NCBI GenBank assembly: GCA_003117195.1
Contig: BDSI01000025.1
Location: 1 to 64,000, forward strand
Length of the DNA: 64,000 nucleotides
DNA from: Eudorina sp. 2006-703-Eu-15
Lineage: Eukaryota; Chlorophyta; Chlorophyceae; Chlamydomonadales; Volvocaceae
Direction of reading: 5' to 3'
Shown: in pieces, positions 1-12,900 of the stretch
How the letters are laid out: every line of letters begins with the position of its first letter
Numbering within the stretch: the first letter of the stretch is position 1
Made by a program: the position numbers and the translations under genes
The notes under the pieces: model-generated
Databases searched by the model: none
What the model was told of the DNA's origin: nothing
Seen by the model: only the letters and a program-made list of their open reading frames with translations

Positions 1-318
1 TTTGGCATGTGCGCCGCATTCTTGCCAACTTTGCCGCCAACGGCGCCAGCGTCCAACGGGTCGCTGAGTTCCACGCCCACATTATGAATGGCACGCGTGG
101 CCTCACGGCGAAGACGAAGCAGCTACTCACCATCTCACTCCCGGTGCAGCGGCTCATATGCTTCAGGCGACGGCACGGCGTCGTGCAGCAGCATGGCATC
201 AGTCCTGAAGCGGCGACTTTGCCCCCAGGCGCAATGGATTCAACTGCTGGCTCGGCAAGCATGGAACACCAGCTGCACCGGGCGCGCGCCTGCTCGGAGC
301 TCTCGGCGCCGGATCTAA

Positions 319-939
319 ATTGCTGCGGACAGTTACCCTCTTCAGGGCCTTCTGAGCTGCGCTGCAAGTGCAGCCGACTGCACCATCGCAGCGCTGGAGG
401 GAGTGCTTGCGTCCACGCGAAAAACCAGCTTCTTCAGAGAAACAGCCATGAACGCGGAGCTTATGTCGCCTGCATGGAGGGCAGTGCTGACGGGCGGCAC
501 CGAATCGTCTACCGAGCAACTGTCTGGGACGGTCGGGCTTTGTGCTGCCCTTCGATTGGTGGCAGTGGCTCTAGGGAGGCTTGGTATTACAACTGTGTAC
601 CTAGTGGAGCCGTTCGAGGGCCTTGTGTGGGCCTACCCAACATTCCCGGGTTTCACTGTCCACATGCCACTAAGCAGCATGGCAGGGGCGCCGTCCGTCA
701 CCGTTCATGCCAACGGCTGCACCGCACCTGGCTTTCGGATGGTAATGGATGTGGACCCTCTACCTCGCGGCCTTAGCCATGGCTCGAGTGTCGTGCTTTG
801 GCATGAGAACGGGATCCTGTACCCAGTGGTCCGGCGTCTTGGGCGGGCGCCTGGTGTGCAGCACAACGGCGGGGCGGCACCATCCGGGAGAACGTGGTGG
901 ACGTTGAGCTTCGACGGGACAAACGGCGTCACTCAGTGA
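319..939 (+). other. Unidentified open reading frame, possible exon
   Basis: This frame stays open for about 206 codons, from just after a stop at 316-318 to a TGA at 937-939. The composition is protein-like, with mixed hydrophobic and polar segments and a stretch reading LVWAYPTFPGFTVHMPLSS near 622-680. I do not recognise a family. It lies directly upstream of a coding-type minisatellite and in the same direction as the recombinase-like gene, so it could be an N-terminal exon of that gene or an unrelated fragment. No start, splice site or promoter could be fixed. Confidence 0.25.
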
Positions 940-941
940 TA

Positions 942-1904
942 ACCGGAGGCGCTGGCCCTCAGCTTGGTGGGCAGCCGCCGCTGGCGCCTGGCGCCCTGGC
1001 GCTACACCCGGCATGCCGTCAGCGCCCAGAGGCGCTGGCCCTCAGCTTGGTGGCAGCCGCCGCTTGGCGGCCCTGGCGCTACACCCGGCATGCCGTCAGC
1101 GCCCGAGGCGCTGGCCCTCAGCTTGGTGGGCAGCCGCCGCTGGCGCCTGGCGGCCCTGGCGCTACACCGGCATGCCGTCAGCGCCCGGAGGCGCTGGCCC
1201 TCAGCTTGGTGGGCAGCCGCCGCTGGCGCCTGCGGCCCTGGCGCTACACCGGCATGCCGTCAGCGCCCAGAGGCGCTGGCCCAGCTTGGTGGCAGCCGCC
1301 GCTGGCGCCTGGCGGCCCTGGCGCTACACCCGGCATGCCGTCAGCGCCCGGAGGCGCTGGCCTCAGCTTGGTGGGCAGCCGCCGCTGGCGCCTGCGGCCC
1401 TGGCGCTACACCCGCATGCCGTCAGCGCTGGCCCTCAGCAGCCGCCGCTGGCGCCTGTGGCGCTACACCCGGCATGCCGTCAGCGCCGGAGGCGCTGGCC
1501 CTCAGCTTGGTGGGCAGCCGCCGCTGGCGCCTGGCGGCCCTGGCGCTACACCGGCATGCCGTCAGCGCCCAGAGGCGCTGGCCCTCAGCTTGGTGGCAGC
1601 CGCCGCTGGCGCCTGGCGCCCTGGCGCTACACCCGGCATGCTGTCAGCGCTGGCCCTCAGCTTGGTGGGCAGCCGCCGCTGGCGCCTGGCGGCCCTGGCG
1701 CTACACCGGCATGCCGTCAGCGCCCAGAGGCGCTGGCCCTCAGCTTGGTGGGCAGCCGCCGCTGGCGCCTGGCGGCCCTGGCGCTACACCCGGCATGCCG
1801 TCAGCGCCCGGAGGCGCTGGCCCTCAGCTTGGTGGGCAGCCGCCGCTGGCGCCTGGCGGCCCTGGCGCTACACCCGGCATGCCGTCAGCGCCCAGAGGCG
1901 CTTT
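942..1904 (+). repeat. GC-rich minisatellite, about 12 units of up to 84 bp
   Basis: The motif GCATGCCGTCAGCGC recurs at about 1011, 1088, 1170, 1252, 1333, 1414, 1472, 1554, 1636 (as GCATGCTG), 1709, 1793 and 1877. Spacings are 77, 82, 82, 81, 81, 58, 82, 82, 73, 84 and 84 bp. In the frame of the last two full units it encodes a 28-residue Gly/Pro-rich repeat containing GGAGPQLGGQPPLAPGG. That frame runs straight into the following exon at about 1,905. Most spacings are not multiples of three, so the array as a whole does not keep one frame. It probably began as a coding repeat and has decayed. Confidence 0.85.
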
Positions 1905-4900
1905 GCAGGGAGCACAGGATGATGGTGGCGATGACGAGGATCCGCGAGATGTGGCTCAGCGTTGGCTGGCTGAGGCGGCAGCCTACCTTGGCACAGTTGC
2001 TGGAATCCCTAGCACTCAGGATGTTACAGTGGGAAGGCGGCATGTGGGCAAACGACAGCGCCGCAAGGGGCGCCGTGGTGAGGAGGACAGCGATGAGTCC
2101 GCCAGCTGCAGTGACGCGTCTCCTGTCCGTGGCCCGGTCAAGTGTGCCAAGCCTGGGTCCACACCGGACACATCACCATCCGGAAAAACTCCCAAACGCA
2201 GGTACATGCTTGCTTGGATCATGTCATGCAATGTAGTACGATTATGCAACATCTTGTGCATGTGCTTTTAACTGCCTCGTTAAGGTCCCTGGTATCGCTT
2301 GTTGCAGGCGGCCAGCGGCCCCGCAGCCGCTCGTACTACCTCCTACGCTGTCACAACAGCCGCCATCTAGGCCGGAATCCGCGACACAGCCTTATCGCGC
2401 TGTTTCCCTACCAGCACGTAAAAACTGGCTGGGCTTTTCAGCCGCCAAAGTGAGTGTTGCGGAACTAATCCAACGTCATGCTAGCTGCCTTAGAGGAATT
2501 TAGCTTGCCTAATCCAGTCAAAGGGGACGACATGTCTTGACACTTGTATGCGGCCCCGCTTGTTTTCAATTCGTAGGGCACAGAAATTGACTGCGGCGCT
2601 GGCACGGTATAAGGAGCTGGATGAGCGGGCGACACGCAATGCTCGGGAGAATCTAGACCTGGCTGGAGCTCAGCAGCTCACGTGTCAGGTGTTGGGATCG
2701 ACTTCGCCAGTGTCAGCAGCGAGGCGCGCAACGCCTCTCAGCACCCATGGGCACAACGGTTCCGAACTCATGCCGTGGGGGCCGTGCTGACGAAGCTGCC
2801 GGGGTCAAGGGCACCTTTAGCCAGTACTACAACAGGTGCGTACTATGCCAGTGCCGGCTGTGCACCTCAGCATTGCGCCTAACCATTAATACTTTGTGCA
2901 AGTAGGGCCATGGACGCGATGAAGGACTTCAAGGAGTATGCGCCTGCGTACACCAGCACCGAGCGTGAGATTGAGGTTTACGGTGCTGGGCATTTCATTG
3001 CAACTCCTGGTCGGATATACACCTTCCTCGTGCGCTTACGTGCTGGGGTGGTTCAGCGGCTCAACTACGGCAGGACGCTTCAGGGACGACAGGGGTGACA
3101 ACTGCCGGTGATGAGAGTGGCGGAAGTGACATGGAGGCCCAGCCATCCTGCTCGGGTGCGTTACAGGGTTCCTCCACCTTGTTGAATTACAAATGCCTAT
3201 CACGGTTCCGGCATGGCATCTTAAAGCTTTTGGACACTTACTATGTCTTTCACCCTGTATACGCCTCAGGCTTGAGCTATGCGGCCTGTAGGGCGTGGGT
3301 AAACGCTCTGGGCTGGCTGCAGGAGACACAGCACTCCCTGATCACGGCAGCGCCTTGCCAGAGGATCTCTCCGTCCACAAGGATCCGACCGTTAAGGCGC
3401 TGCTGAAGGAGGTATAAGAGACCGAAAATCTACGCAACCATGGCAACAGGTGAGTTTCAGGGCTGGATCCTCGAAGCATTTAGGGTCTTTTTGGTGGGTC
3501 GGTTAGGTGGTTCGTTGGTTGGAACGAAGGGGCCGGATTGGGTGGGACGGGGTTTGATGACGCGGGAGGCTGGCATCCGTGGGGCAGCAATGCTAACAGG
3601 TCTTTGGTCCACGGCACCCAATCCGAACTGCACCACTCGTGCCGTCCTCAGGAAGGACATGGGGGTTCCATGCCGGAGCTACTACGGTGGAGCAGCTGAA
3701 GCGCCTGTCAGATTTCTGGGCTGGCCCGGACCGGAAGACTGAGGAGGCCGCCTGGCAAGGGTTCCGCTCAGCTTTCGAAACCTGCCTGCCCATGCAGAAC
3801 TTTGCACGGGGGTGCAGTGTGCGGGACCTGATGTACCACACCATGGCGTACTTCCCGTACGTGCCAATGACAAGTGCATGATTCCAGACGTCGACATGCC
3901 AGTTTGCGTCTTTGCGACCTCGGCGGCCAAGACTGGGGCGGGCAACGAGCTGTATCATCTGGTCGCCACGCGTGCCAAGGAGTGGCACAGGTGCCCGTGA
4001 TGTGGCTGGTGCTGCTGATCTACATGCAGCAGGAAGTGATTGGGGTCCACGTAGAGGTTACTGACACCGGTGCAAGCGAGACTGTGCGGGGCTGCGGACA
4101 TCCACCTGTCACCAGTGGCAAAGATGCCTACTACGACTGGATGGTAAGGGGATTGGTGTGTTATGTCTCAGTCTCCTGCCACTCACCCACCCACCTGCCC
4201 TGCCTGCCAATCGCCTAACCGCCACCCGTTGTCGCTTGCCCACTCAACCACAAGGCCTATAACGTTCTTGTACAAATTGTGGCGTCCCCTATTTATGCGC
4301 TTGTGATCTACCCTCCCCCTGCCCGCCGGCCGCACGCCCACCCTCGCTTGACCTCTTTCCAGCTGGTGAACAGCGGTGTGGTGACAAGTCGGCTCAGCAA
4401 GACCTAGCATCACAACGATGTGGCCCGTGCACACGAGGCCGCTGACATCCACGCTCAACAGGTGACGCACCTGTACCGCAAGATCGGACCCCTTTGGATG
4501 CGCACCAAGTACAGCACGGACAAGCAAGAGCTTCAGGACGTGGGCCTTTGGGAGTTGAAGGTGATGACCAAGTGTTACGCCATGCTACCAGGTGCTGGCG
4601 CACTGGCGAACATGGCCGACTTCATGGACGCGCCTCTTACTACACCCCACGCTCCGACCTCCACCCCGACCAATTCCCTGAGTTCTCGGAAGTGGTCGAG
4701 GACTCCCCCTTCCGTTGGGCGCACCATATGCTGGCCGAGCTGGTGAAGGTGAGCACCCATGCTTGCTTGTTGGCGGGGCAATGGGTATTGCTCCACAGCG
4801 CAGGAACACTTCACTACAATGTTCCTTCTCTGCTCGTTGCCCATGACAGAAAAACAAGTCCGCGAAGGAGGCAGACCGGGACCTGGCTGGTGAAAAGATG

Positions 4901-5542
4901 CTGCGCCTGTATGTGTCGGTCCTGGAGCCTGCTTTTTTCCAGGACCTGCCGTTCTTCCTTGAGGCGTACCCTGACAACCCGCTATGCAGGTGGGGTTGCG
5001 CGGGCCATCTTGCTGCTGTTGTTTTCCATTTGGACGCCTTGTTGAACATTTTGCCATTCCCTTGCTTTGTTCTCTTCATTCAGGACAACGTGGCTGCGGA
5101 AATGGGTCAACAGTGGCGTACTGCCCGGTGGTGCGCAATCCAGCTGGCGTACTGCAAGCACATGGACAGCTATACACAGCACTGCAAGCGGACCATGGGT
5201 TCGGACGGCGCCGCTGTCGCCATTCGGCGCCACCGGGACGAAGCAATGGCCAATGCGCGATCGGGTGTCATACTCCCCCGCGTGATGGTGTGTGAGGGCA
5301 AGGAGCCGACGTCGGCCGTGCTCGCTATGAAGGTGAGAAGTAAGGTATTTCTCAAACCTGGCACCCATTCCAGTCCCTGATAAGCAAATGACTCATCGTA
5401 GGTTAATAATCGTTCTTCGTCTGAGCGCCCACAGGCCGTCAAAGATTTCCATCAGGGACTGACTGCGTCAGCATTGAACCTCGCAACAAGCAGCTCTGGT
5501 GCCGGATCCTTGGATGCGAGGGCAGCGCGCACGAACGTGCAG
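1905..5542 (+). pseudogene. Crypton-like tyrosine recombinase (Ndc10-type core), frame-damaged
   Basis: The best splice model has exons ending at 2201, then 2308-2449, 2577-2835, 2906-about 3100, about 3260-3435, about 3640-4143, 4408-4748, 4850-4989, 5084-5332 and 5435-5542. The pieces follow the order expected of the Ndc10/Crypton catalytic fold. A helical core-binding part comes first (FSQYYNRAMDAMKDFKEY, spliced across 2835/2906). Next is the box-A arginine region (NFARGCSVRDLMYHT, about 3,800), then a lysine loop (ATSAAKTGAGNE) followed by EWHRCP (about 3,915-3,996). The HxxR motif THLYRK is at about 4,466, and GLWELKVMTKCY, which would carry the nucleophilic tyrosine, is at about 4,545-4,580. 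At least four single-base frame changes interrupt it (near 2,690, 3,350, 3,860, 3,995 and 4,630), so it is a decayed copy or carries assembly indels. The last exon is frame-compatible with the repeat exons that follow, so this is probably the first half of the gene ending at 8,530. Confidence 0.6.
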
Positions 5543-7222
5543 GTACGGCAGTGCGCCATGGGAACGTGCAGTATGGCGGCAGTGTAGCAGGTTCATGTGC
5601 TTGTCCACATCCATTCGTGTGCCTGGCTGCTGCGATGAAAGGGGCATGAGATTTGGGGGCAAACTGGTAACGTGCCAGTATAGCACCAGTACAGCAGCAG
5701 TACAATCCCAGCTCTGTGCTATGGGGGCCTCGGGTTTAAACAGTAGGCGGCAGGGTAGGGGGGTGCGGCTCGCCACACCATTGACACGTTGCCCCAAATC
5801 AAACCCAACCCTGCCCCGCTTTCCTCTCCGCCAATCACCCGACGCGTTAGGAGGGGGCTAACCCGCCGGCGGTTGTGGGCCTGGGCGGCGGCGGCTGCGG
5901 TGGCTGGCCAGTGGGCGGCGGCGGCGTGCAGGTCGCCCACATGCACGGCATGGCCAGCAGCCACGCGAGGGCAGCGCGCACGGACGTGCAGGTACGTCAG
6001 TGCGCCATGGGAACGTGCAGTATGGGGGCAGTACGGCGGCAGTATAGCAGGTTCATGCACTTGCCAAAGCCAAGTGGAACCCAACCCTGCCCCGCTTTCC
6101 CCCTCCGCCAATCACCCGACGCGTTAGGAGGGGGCTAACCCGCCGGCGGTTGTGGGCCTGGGCGGCGGCGGCTGCGGTGGCTGGCCAGTGGGCGGCGGCG
6201 GCGTGCAGGTCGCCCACATGCACGGCATGGCCAGCAGCCACGCGAGGGCACCGCGCACAGACGTGCAGGTACGGCAGTGCGGCATGGGAACATGCAGTAT
6301 GGCGGCAGTATAGCAGTATTTATGTGCTTGCACACCGCCATTCATCTGCCTGGCTGCTGCGATGAAAGGGGCAGGGGAGGTAGGGGCGAACTGGTAACGT
6401 GCCAGTATAGCACCAGTACAGCAGCAGTACAGTCCCAGCTCTGTGCTATGGGGGCCTCGGGTTTGAACAGTAGGGGGGTGCGGCTCGCCACACCATTGAC
6501 ACGTTGCCCCAAATCCAACCCAACCCTGCCCCGCTTTCCCCCTCCGCCAATCACCCGACGCTTAGGAGGACGGGGCTACCCCGCCGGCGGTTGTGGGCCT
6601 GGGCGGCGGCGGCTGCGGTGGCTGGCCAGTGGGCGGCGGCGGCGTGCAGGTCGCCCACATGCACGGCATGGCCAGCAGCCACGCGAGGGCAGCGCGCACG
6701 GACGTGCAGGTACGTCAGTGCGCCATGGGAACGTGCAGTATGGGGGCAGTACGGCGGCAGTATAGCAGGTTCATGCACTTGCCAAAGCCAAGTGGAACCC
6801 AACCCTGCCCCGCTTTCCCCCTCCGCCAATCACCCGACGCGTTAGGAGGGGGCTAACCCGCCGGCGGTTGTGGGCCTGGGCGGCGGCGGCTGCGGTGGCT
6901 GGCCAGTGGGCGGCGGCGGCGTGCAGGCCGCCCACATGCACGGCATGGCCAGCAGCCACGCGAGGGCAGCGCGCACGGACGTGCAGGTACGTCAGTGCGC
7001 CATGGGAACGTGCAGTATGGGGGCAGTATAGCAGTATTCATGTGCTTGCACACCGCCATTCGTCTGCCTGGCTGCTGCGATGAAAGGGGCAGGGGAGGTA
7101 GGGGCGAACTGGTAACTTGCTAGTATAGCTCCAGTATAGCAGCAGTACAGCTGCAGTTCAGCCGTTGCGGGCCATAGCCAATCTGACCCAACCTCGTTTC
7201 GGCTCCCCCCGGGAGCATGCAG
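5543..7222 (+). repeat. Tandem exon-intron array 1 (4 copies, 718-bp higher-order unit)
   Basis: Four copies of a phase-0 exon lie at 5851-5991, 6128-6268, 6566-6709 and 6846-6986 (141, 141, 144 and 141 bp). Each starts after a TTAG acceptor and ends at GACGTGCAG or a near match, followed by a GTACG donor. The third has one extra codon and stays in frame. The introns are 308, 136, 297, 136 and 236 bp. Long and short introns alternate, so the array repeats with a period of 718 bp. The encoded unit is Gly-rich in its first half and ends in a segment like ASSHARAARTDVQ. The exon before it (ending 5542) already ends in the same residues, so the array probably arose by tandem duplication of that exon edge. 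Confidence 0.75.
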
Positions 7223-8530
7223 GCCGGCGGCGGGGCCCGCGATCTTGGCGCCGTGACAGCAGGCCAGAGCCCCATCCGCAGCACCACAGCTGGTGTCGTG
7301 CAGGATTTGACTCCATACCGGGCTTCACTGATTCGAGCTCTTGTGCCCGTGGTGGAGCAGACCGTCTGCAGCCAGCTGCAGCAGCAGTTGCAGCAGCAGT
7401 TGCAGCTTCAGGTTCGCCCTCTGGTGCAGCAGTTTGATCGGCTTCGCGCCGAGCAGCTCAATACTGGGTTACAGCTCGCTGACGCACTAAACGCTGTGTC
7501 AAGGAGTGCAGCCGATGCTGCTAGTCTGGCGCAGACCGCTCTACTCGCGCGCACTTCCGGGTCTGGGGCCGCCCAGATTGCTCATGCAGAGGCGGACAAG
7601 GTGGGCTTCTTCGCTAAGCGGTCGCTGAAAGCGATGCGGCTACAACGTCGGCAGAGACTTCTTACCACTGCATTGAAGGAGGCCGCCGCTGACGTGACAC
7701 CTGGCGGGAATGGCAATGAGGCGCCTGGCGGGAGCGGAGCTAAAGCTAGGGAGCCCTCTCCACCTTCACTTTCTACACTTGTCGAGCAGCCACGGATTGC
7801 AATGGAGCCAGCCGCTTCAAGCACCATATGCTACCTCAGAGTTGTAGGCCGTGGCGCCGACGCCAAGGGGTGCGTCGTGGAGAAGCAGCTGTCGTTTCAC
7901 TTGGCGCCGGGGTGGGTCATCCCGAACGTCCTTGGCACGGGCCGTGATGGACCCGCTCATTCGCAGTGGACGGACTGGTCTGGCGAATTCAACCAACTGG
8001 ACAGTAAGTGCTTACGGGTCCGGGCCGGAAGTTGGAGTCTTAGATTCTACCAGAGGCAGCTTGTGTCCACCTGCCCTCGCTGATGCATATCCGCTGTTCA
8101 TGCCGACCACGCAGAGTATCGGTCTGTGGAGGATCTATGGCTCGAGTGGACGGAGGGGGTACTGCTGCCAAAGCGTGAGGGGCGACTAGCCCCACTCTGC
8201 GTCCTGGAGCACCCCGAGCTTCGGTCGGTATGGAGGAGCGGAAGGGAGATGATTAAAGAAATAAACTTCCGTAAGACTGTGATATACGCGCTGCATCGGC
8301 GCATTCATGGTCAACCGCTCAGCAAGGAGGCGGCTGCGGGCGCGGCTCAGATGCAGCACGAGGTCATGGACCTGGCAGCGGCGTGGTCTGATCTGCAGCG
8401 AGAGTATCAGCAGGGCGGCCAGGCGCAGCCGCCCAGCGTGAGCGTGCTGTCGCGCTCGATTCGTGAGTGGCAGCCGTCCAATTATGAGGAGTACGCCCAG
8501 CAGTCTGGGTTGCGCCTGTTCGGGTGCTAG
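5851..8530 (+). CDS. C-terminal half of the recombinase-like gene: repeat exons plus GCR1-C-like domain
   Basis: After the four repeat exons, the coding sequence continues in 7223-8003 and 8115-8530. The acceptor at 7222 is phase 0 and the 111-bp intron 8004-8114 is phase 1; both join in frame with no internal stop. The first long exon has a Gln-rich stretch (about 7,375-7,430) and a likely coiled coil. The last exon begins with YRSVEDLWLEWTEGV and continues through SVWRSGREM and ALHRRIHGQPL. I read this as a GCR1-C-type DNA-binding domain, which is known at the C terminus of CryptonF-type recombinases. Stop TAG is at 8528-8530. The order Ndc10-like core then GCR1-C fits one Crypton-family gene, although this half is intact and the first half is not. 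Other possibilities are a separate host gene using a co-opted domain. Confidence 0.55.
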
Positions 8531-8649
8531 CCTTGCGTGAGGTGCTGTTTGGTTTATGGGTGTCGGCTGTGGGGGCTAGCAGCTGAACTTAGAGTTGTCC
8601 ACTGGTTCATTTCTCTTTGAGTGGCGGCCCGTGGATGGCATGACGGGAG

Positions 8650-9973
<1,324 letters not shown>

Positions 9974-12900
9974 GAAATGCGTCACATACCTACACGGCCG
10001 GGTTAACGAATCCTGGGTGAAGTCGCGACAGCGGAGGAGAGGTATGTCAATAATACATCTGGGCGCATGACTGGTCGCAAGTGTGTCACCCCTGCCCGCG
10101 TGTAATCCTTGCCCTTGCCCTTGCCCGTGTTCGTACCTCTGCGACAGGCGAGAACCCGGACGCGCTAGGCCTTGTGAAAGCCCCTAAGAGGGCCCGGGTA
10201 TCGGTCGACGGGGCGGTTGAGGCCCTTTCAGCTGCCGAGCGAGCGACCAAAATGGCCCGTAGGGCGTTGGAGGCAAAAGACGCCACCAACCAGACGGAGC
10301 AGATTCATGCCGCTGCCGTTGCTCTGGCGGCAGCGTCAAATGTGCTATTCGCATCTGCCGGTTCACAACTCCACCCTGGTTCGGCTTCCCTCTTAGCCAA
10401 ACACCCGTCGAGCAAAGTGGCGGCTGCTCCGACGGGACACGGCACGGACCGTGCCGCCCAGTCCCCAGCAACCATTGCCAACGCTAACTGCATGGTCAGC
10501 GGCCAGGCGAGCGAAGCGCGCACGGACGTGCAGGTACGGCATTGCGACCTGGGAAACGTGCAGTATGGCGGCAGTATAGCAGGGTTCATGCGCATGGGCC
10601 AAAGCCAATCGGAACGCAACCCTTCCCCCCGCCTTCCCCCTCCGCCAATCACCTGACGCGTTAGGAGGCCGGGGCTACCCCGCCGGTGTTTGTGGGCCTG
10701 GGCGGCGGCGGCGGTGACTGGCCCTCGGGCGGCGGTGGCGTGCAGGTCGCCCACATGAACGGCATCGTCAGCGGCAAGGCGAGCGAAGCGCGCACGGACG
10801 TGCAGGTACGGCATTGCGACCTGGGAAACGTGCAGTATGGCGGCAGTATAGCAGGGTTCATGCGCATGGGCCAAAGCCAATCGGAACGCAACCCTTCCCC
10901 CCGCCTTCCCCCTCCGCCAATCACCTGACGCGTTAGGAGGCCGGGGCTACCCCGCCGGTGGTTGTGGGCCTGGGCGGCGGCGGCGGTGACTGGCCCTCGG
11001 GCGGCGGTGGCGCGCAGGTCGCCCACATGAACGGCATGGTCAGCGGCAAGGCGAGCGAAGCGCGCACGGACGTGCAGGTACGGCATTGCGACCTGGGAAA
11101 CGTGCAGTATGGCGGCAGTATAGCAGGGTTCATGCGCATGGGCCAAAGCCAATCGGAACGCAACCCTTCCCCCCGCCTTCCCCCTCCGCCAATCACCTGA
11201 CGCGTTAGGAGGCCGGGGCTACCCCGCCGGTGTTTGTGGGCCTGGGCGGCGGCGGCGGTGACTGGCCCTCGGGCGGCGGTGGCGCGCAGGTCGCCCACAT
11301 GAACGGCATGGTCAGCGGCCAGGCGAGCGAAGCGCGCACGGACGTGCAGGTACGGCATTGCGACCTGGGAAACGTGCAGTATGGCGGCAGTATAGCAGGG
11401 TTCATGCGCATGGGCCAAAGCCAATCGGAACGCAACCCTTCCCCCCGCCTTCCCCCTCCGCCAATCACCTGACGCGTTAGGAGGCCGGGGCTACCCCGCC
11501 GGTGTTTGTGGGCCTGGGCGGCGGCGGCGGTGACTGGCCCTCGGGCGGCGGTGGCGTGCAGGTCGCCCACATGAACGGCATCGTCAGCGGCAAGGCGAGC
11601 GAAGCGCGCACGGACGTGCAGGTACGGCATTGCGACCTGGGAAACGTGCAGTATGGCGGCAGTATAGCAGGGTTCATGCGCATGGGCCAAAGCCAATCGG
11701 AACGCAACCCTTCCCCCGCCTTCCCCCTCCGCCAATCACCTGACGCGTTAGGAGGCCGGGGCTACCCCGCCGGTGTTTGTGGGCCTGGGCCGCGGCGGCG
11801 GTGACTGGCCCTCGGGCGGCGGTGGCGCGCAGGTCGCCCACATGAACGGCATGGTCAGCGGCCAGGCGAGCGAAGCGCGCACGGACGTGCAGGTACGGCA
11901 TTGCGACCTGGGAAACGTGCAGTATGGCGGCAGTATAGCAGGGTTCATGCGCATGGGCCAAAGCCAATCGGAACGCAACCCTTCCCCCCGCCTTCCCCCT
12001 CCGCCAATCACCTGACGCGTTAGGAGGCCGGGGCTACCCCGCCGTTGGTTGTGGGCCTGGGCGGCGGCGGCGGTGACTGGCCCTCGGGCGGCGGTGGCGT
12101 GCAGGTCGCCCACATGAACGGCATGGTCAGCGGCCAGGCGAGCGAAGCGCGCACGGACGTGCAGGTACGGCATTGCGACCTGGGAAACGTGCAGTATGGC
12201 GGCAGTATAGCAGGGTTCATGCGCATGGGCCAAAGCCAATCGGAACGCAACCCTTCCCCGCCTTCCCCCTCCGCCAATCACCTGACGCGTTAGGAGGCCG
12301 GGGCTACCCCGCCGGTGTTTGTGGGCCTGGGCGGCGGCGGCGGTGACTGGCCCTCGGGCGGCGGTGGCGCGCAGGTCGCCCACATGAACGGCATGGTCAG
12401 CGGCAAGGCGAGCGAAGCGCGCACGGACGTGCAGGTACGGCATTGCGACCTGGGAAACGTGCAGTATGGCGGCAGTATAGCAGGGTTCATGCGCATGGGC
12501 CAAAGCCAATCGGAACGCAACCCTTCCCCCCGCCTTCCCCCTCCGCCAATCACCTGACGCGTTAGGAGGCCGGGGCTACCCCGCCGGTGGTTGTGGGCCT
12601 GGGCGGCGGCGGCGGTGACTGGCCCTCGGGCGGCGGTGGCGCGCAGGTCGCCCACAAGAACGGCATGGTCAGCGGCCAGGCGAGCGAAACGCGCACGGAC
12701 GTGCAGGTACGGCATTGCGACCTGGGAAACGTGCAGTATGGCGGCAGTATAGCAGGGTTCATGCGCATGGGCCAAAGCCAATCGGAACGCAACCCTTCCC
12801 CCCGCCTTCCCCCTCCGCCAATCACCTGACGCGTTAGGAGGCCGGGGCTACCCCGCCGGTGGTTGTGGGCCTGGGCGGCGGCGGCGGTGACTGGCCCTCG

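Noticed and set aside
894..2271. Three overlapping 340-435-codon frames over the minisatellite as real proteins
   Set aside because: All three frames are open only because the repeat lacks stops. Unit lengths shift the frame, so only the last part, in frame with the next exon, is credible.
4403..4410. In-frame TAG as a nonsense mutation in the recombinase
   Set aside because: The TAG can serve as a splice acceptor, joining in phase with the exon ending at 4143, so it is not evidence of decay.
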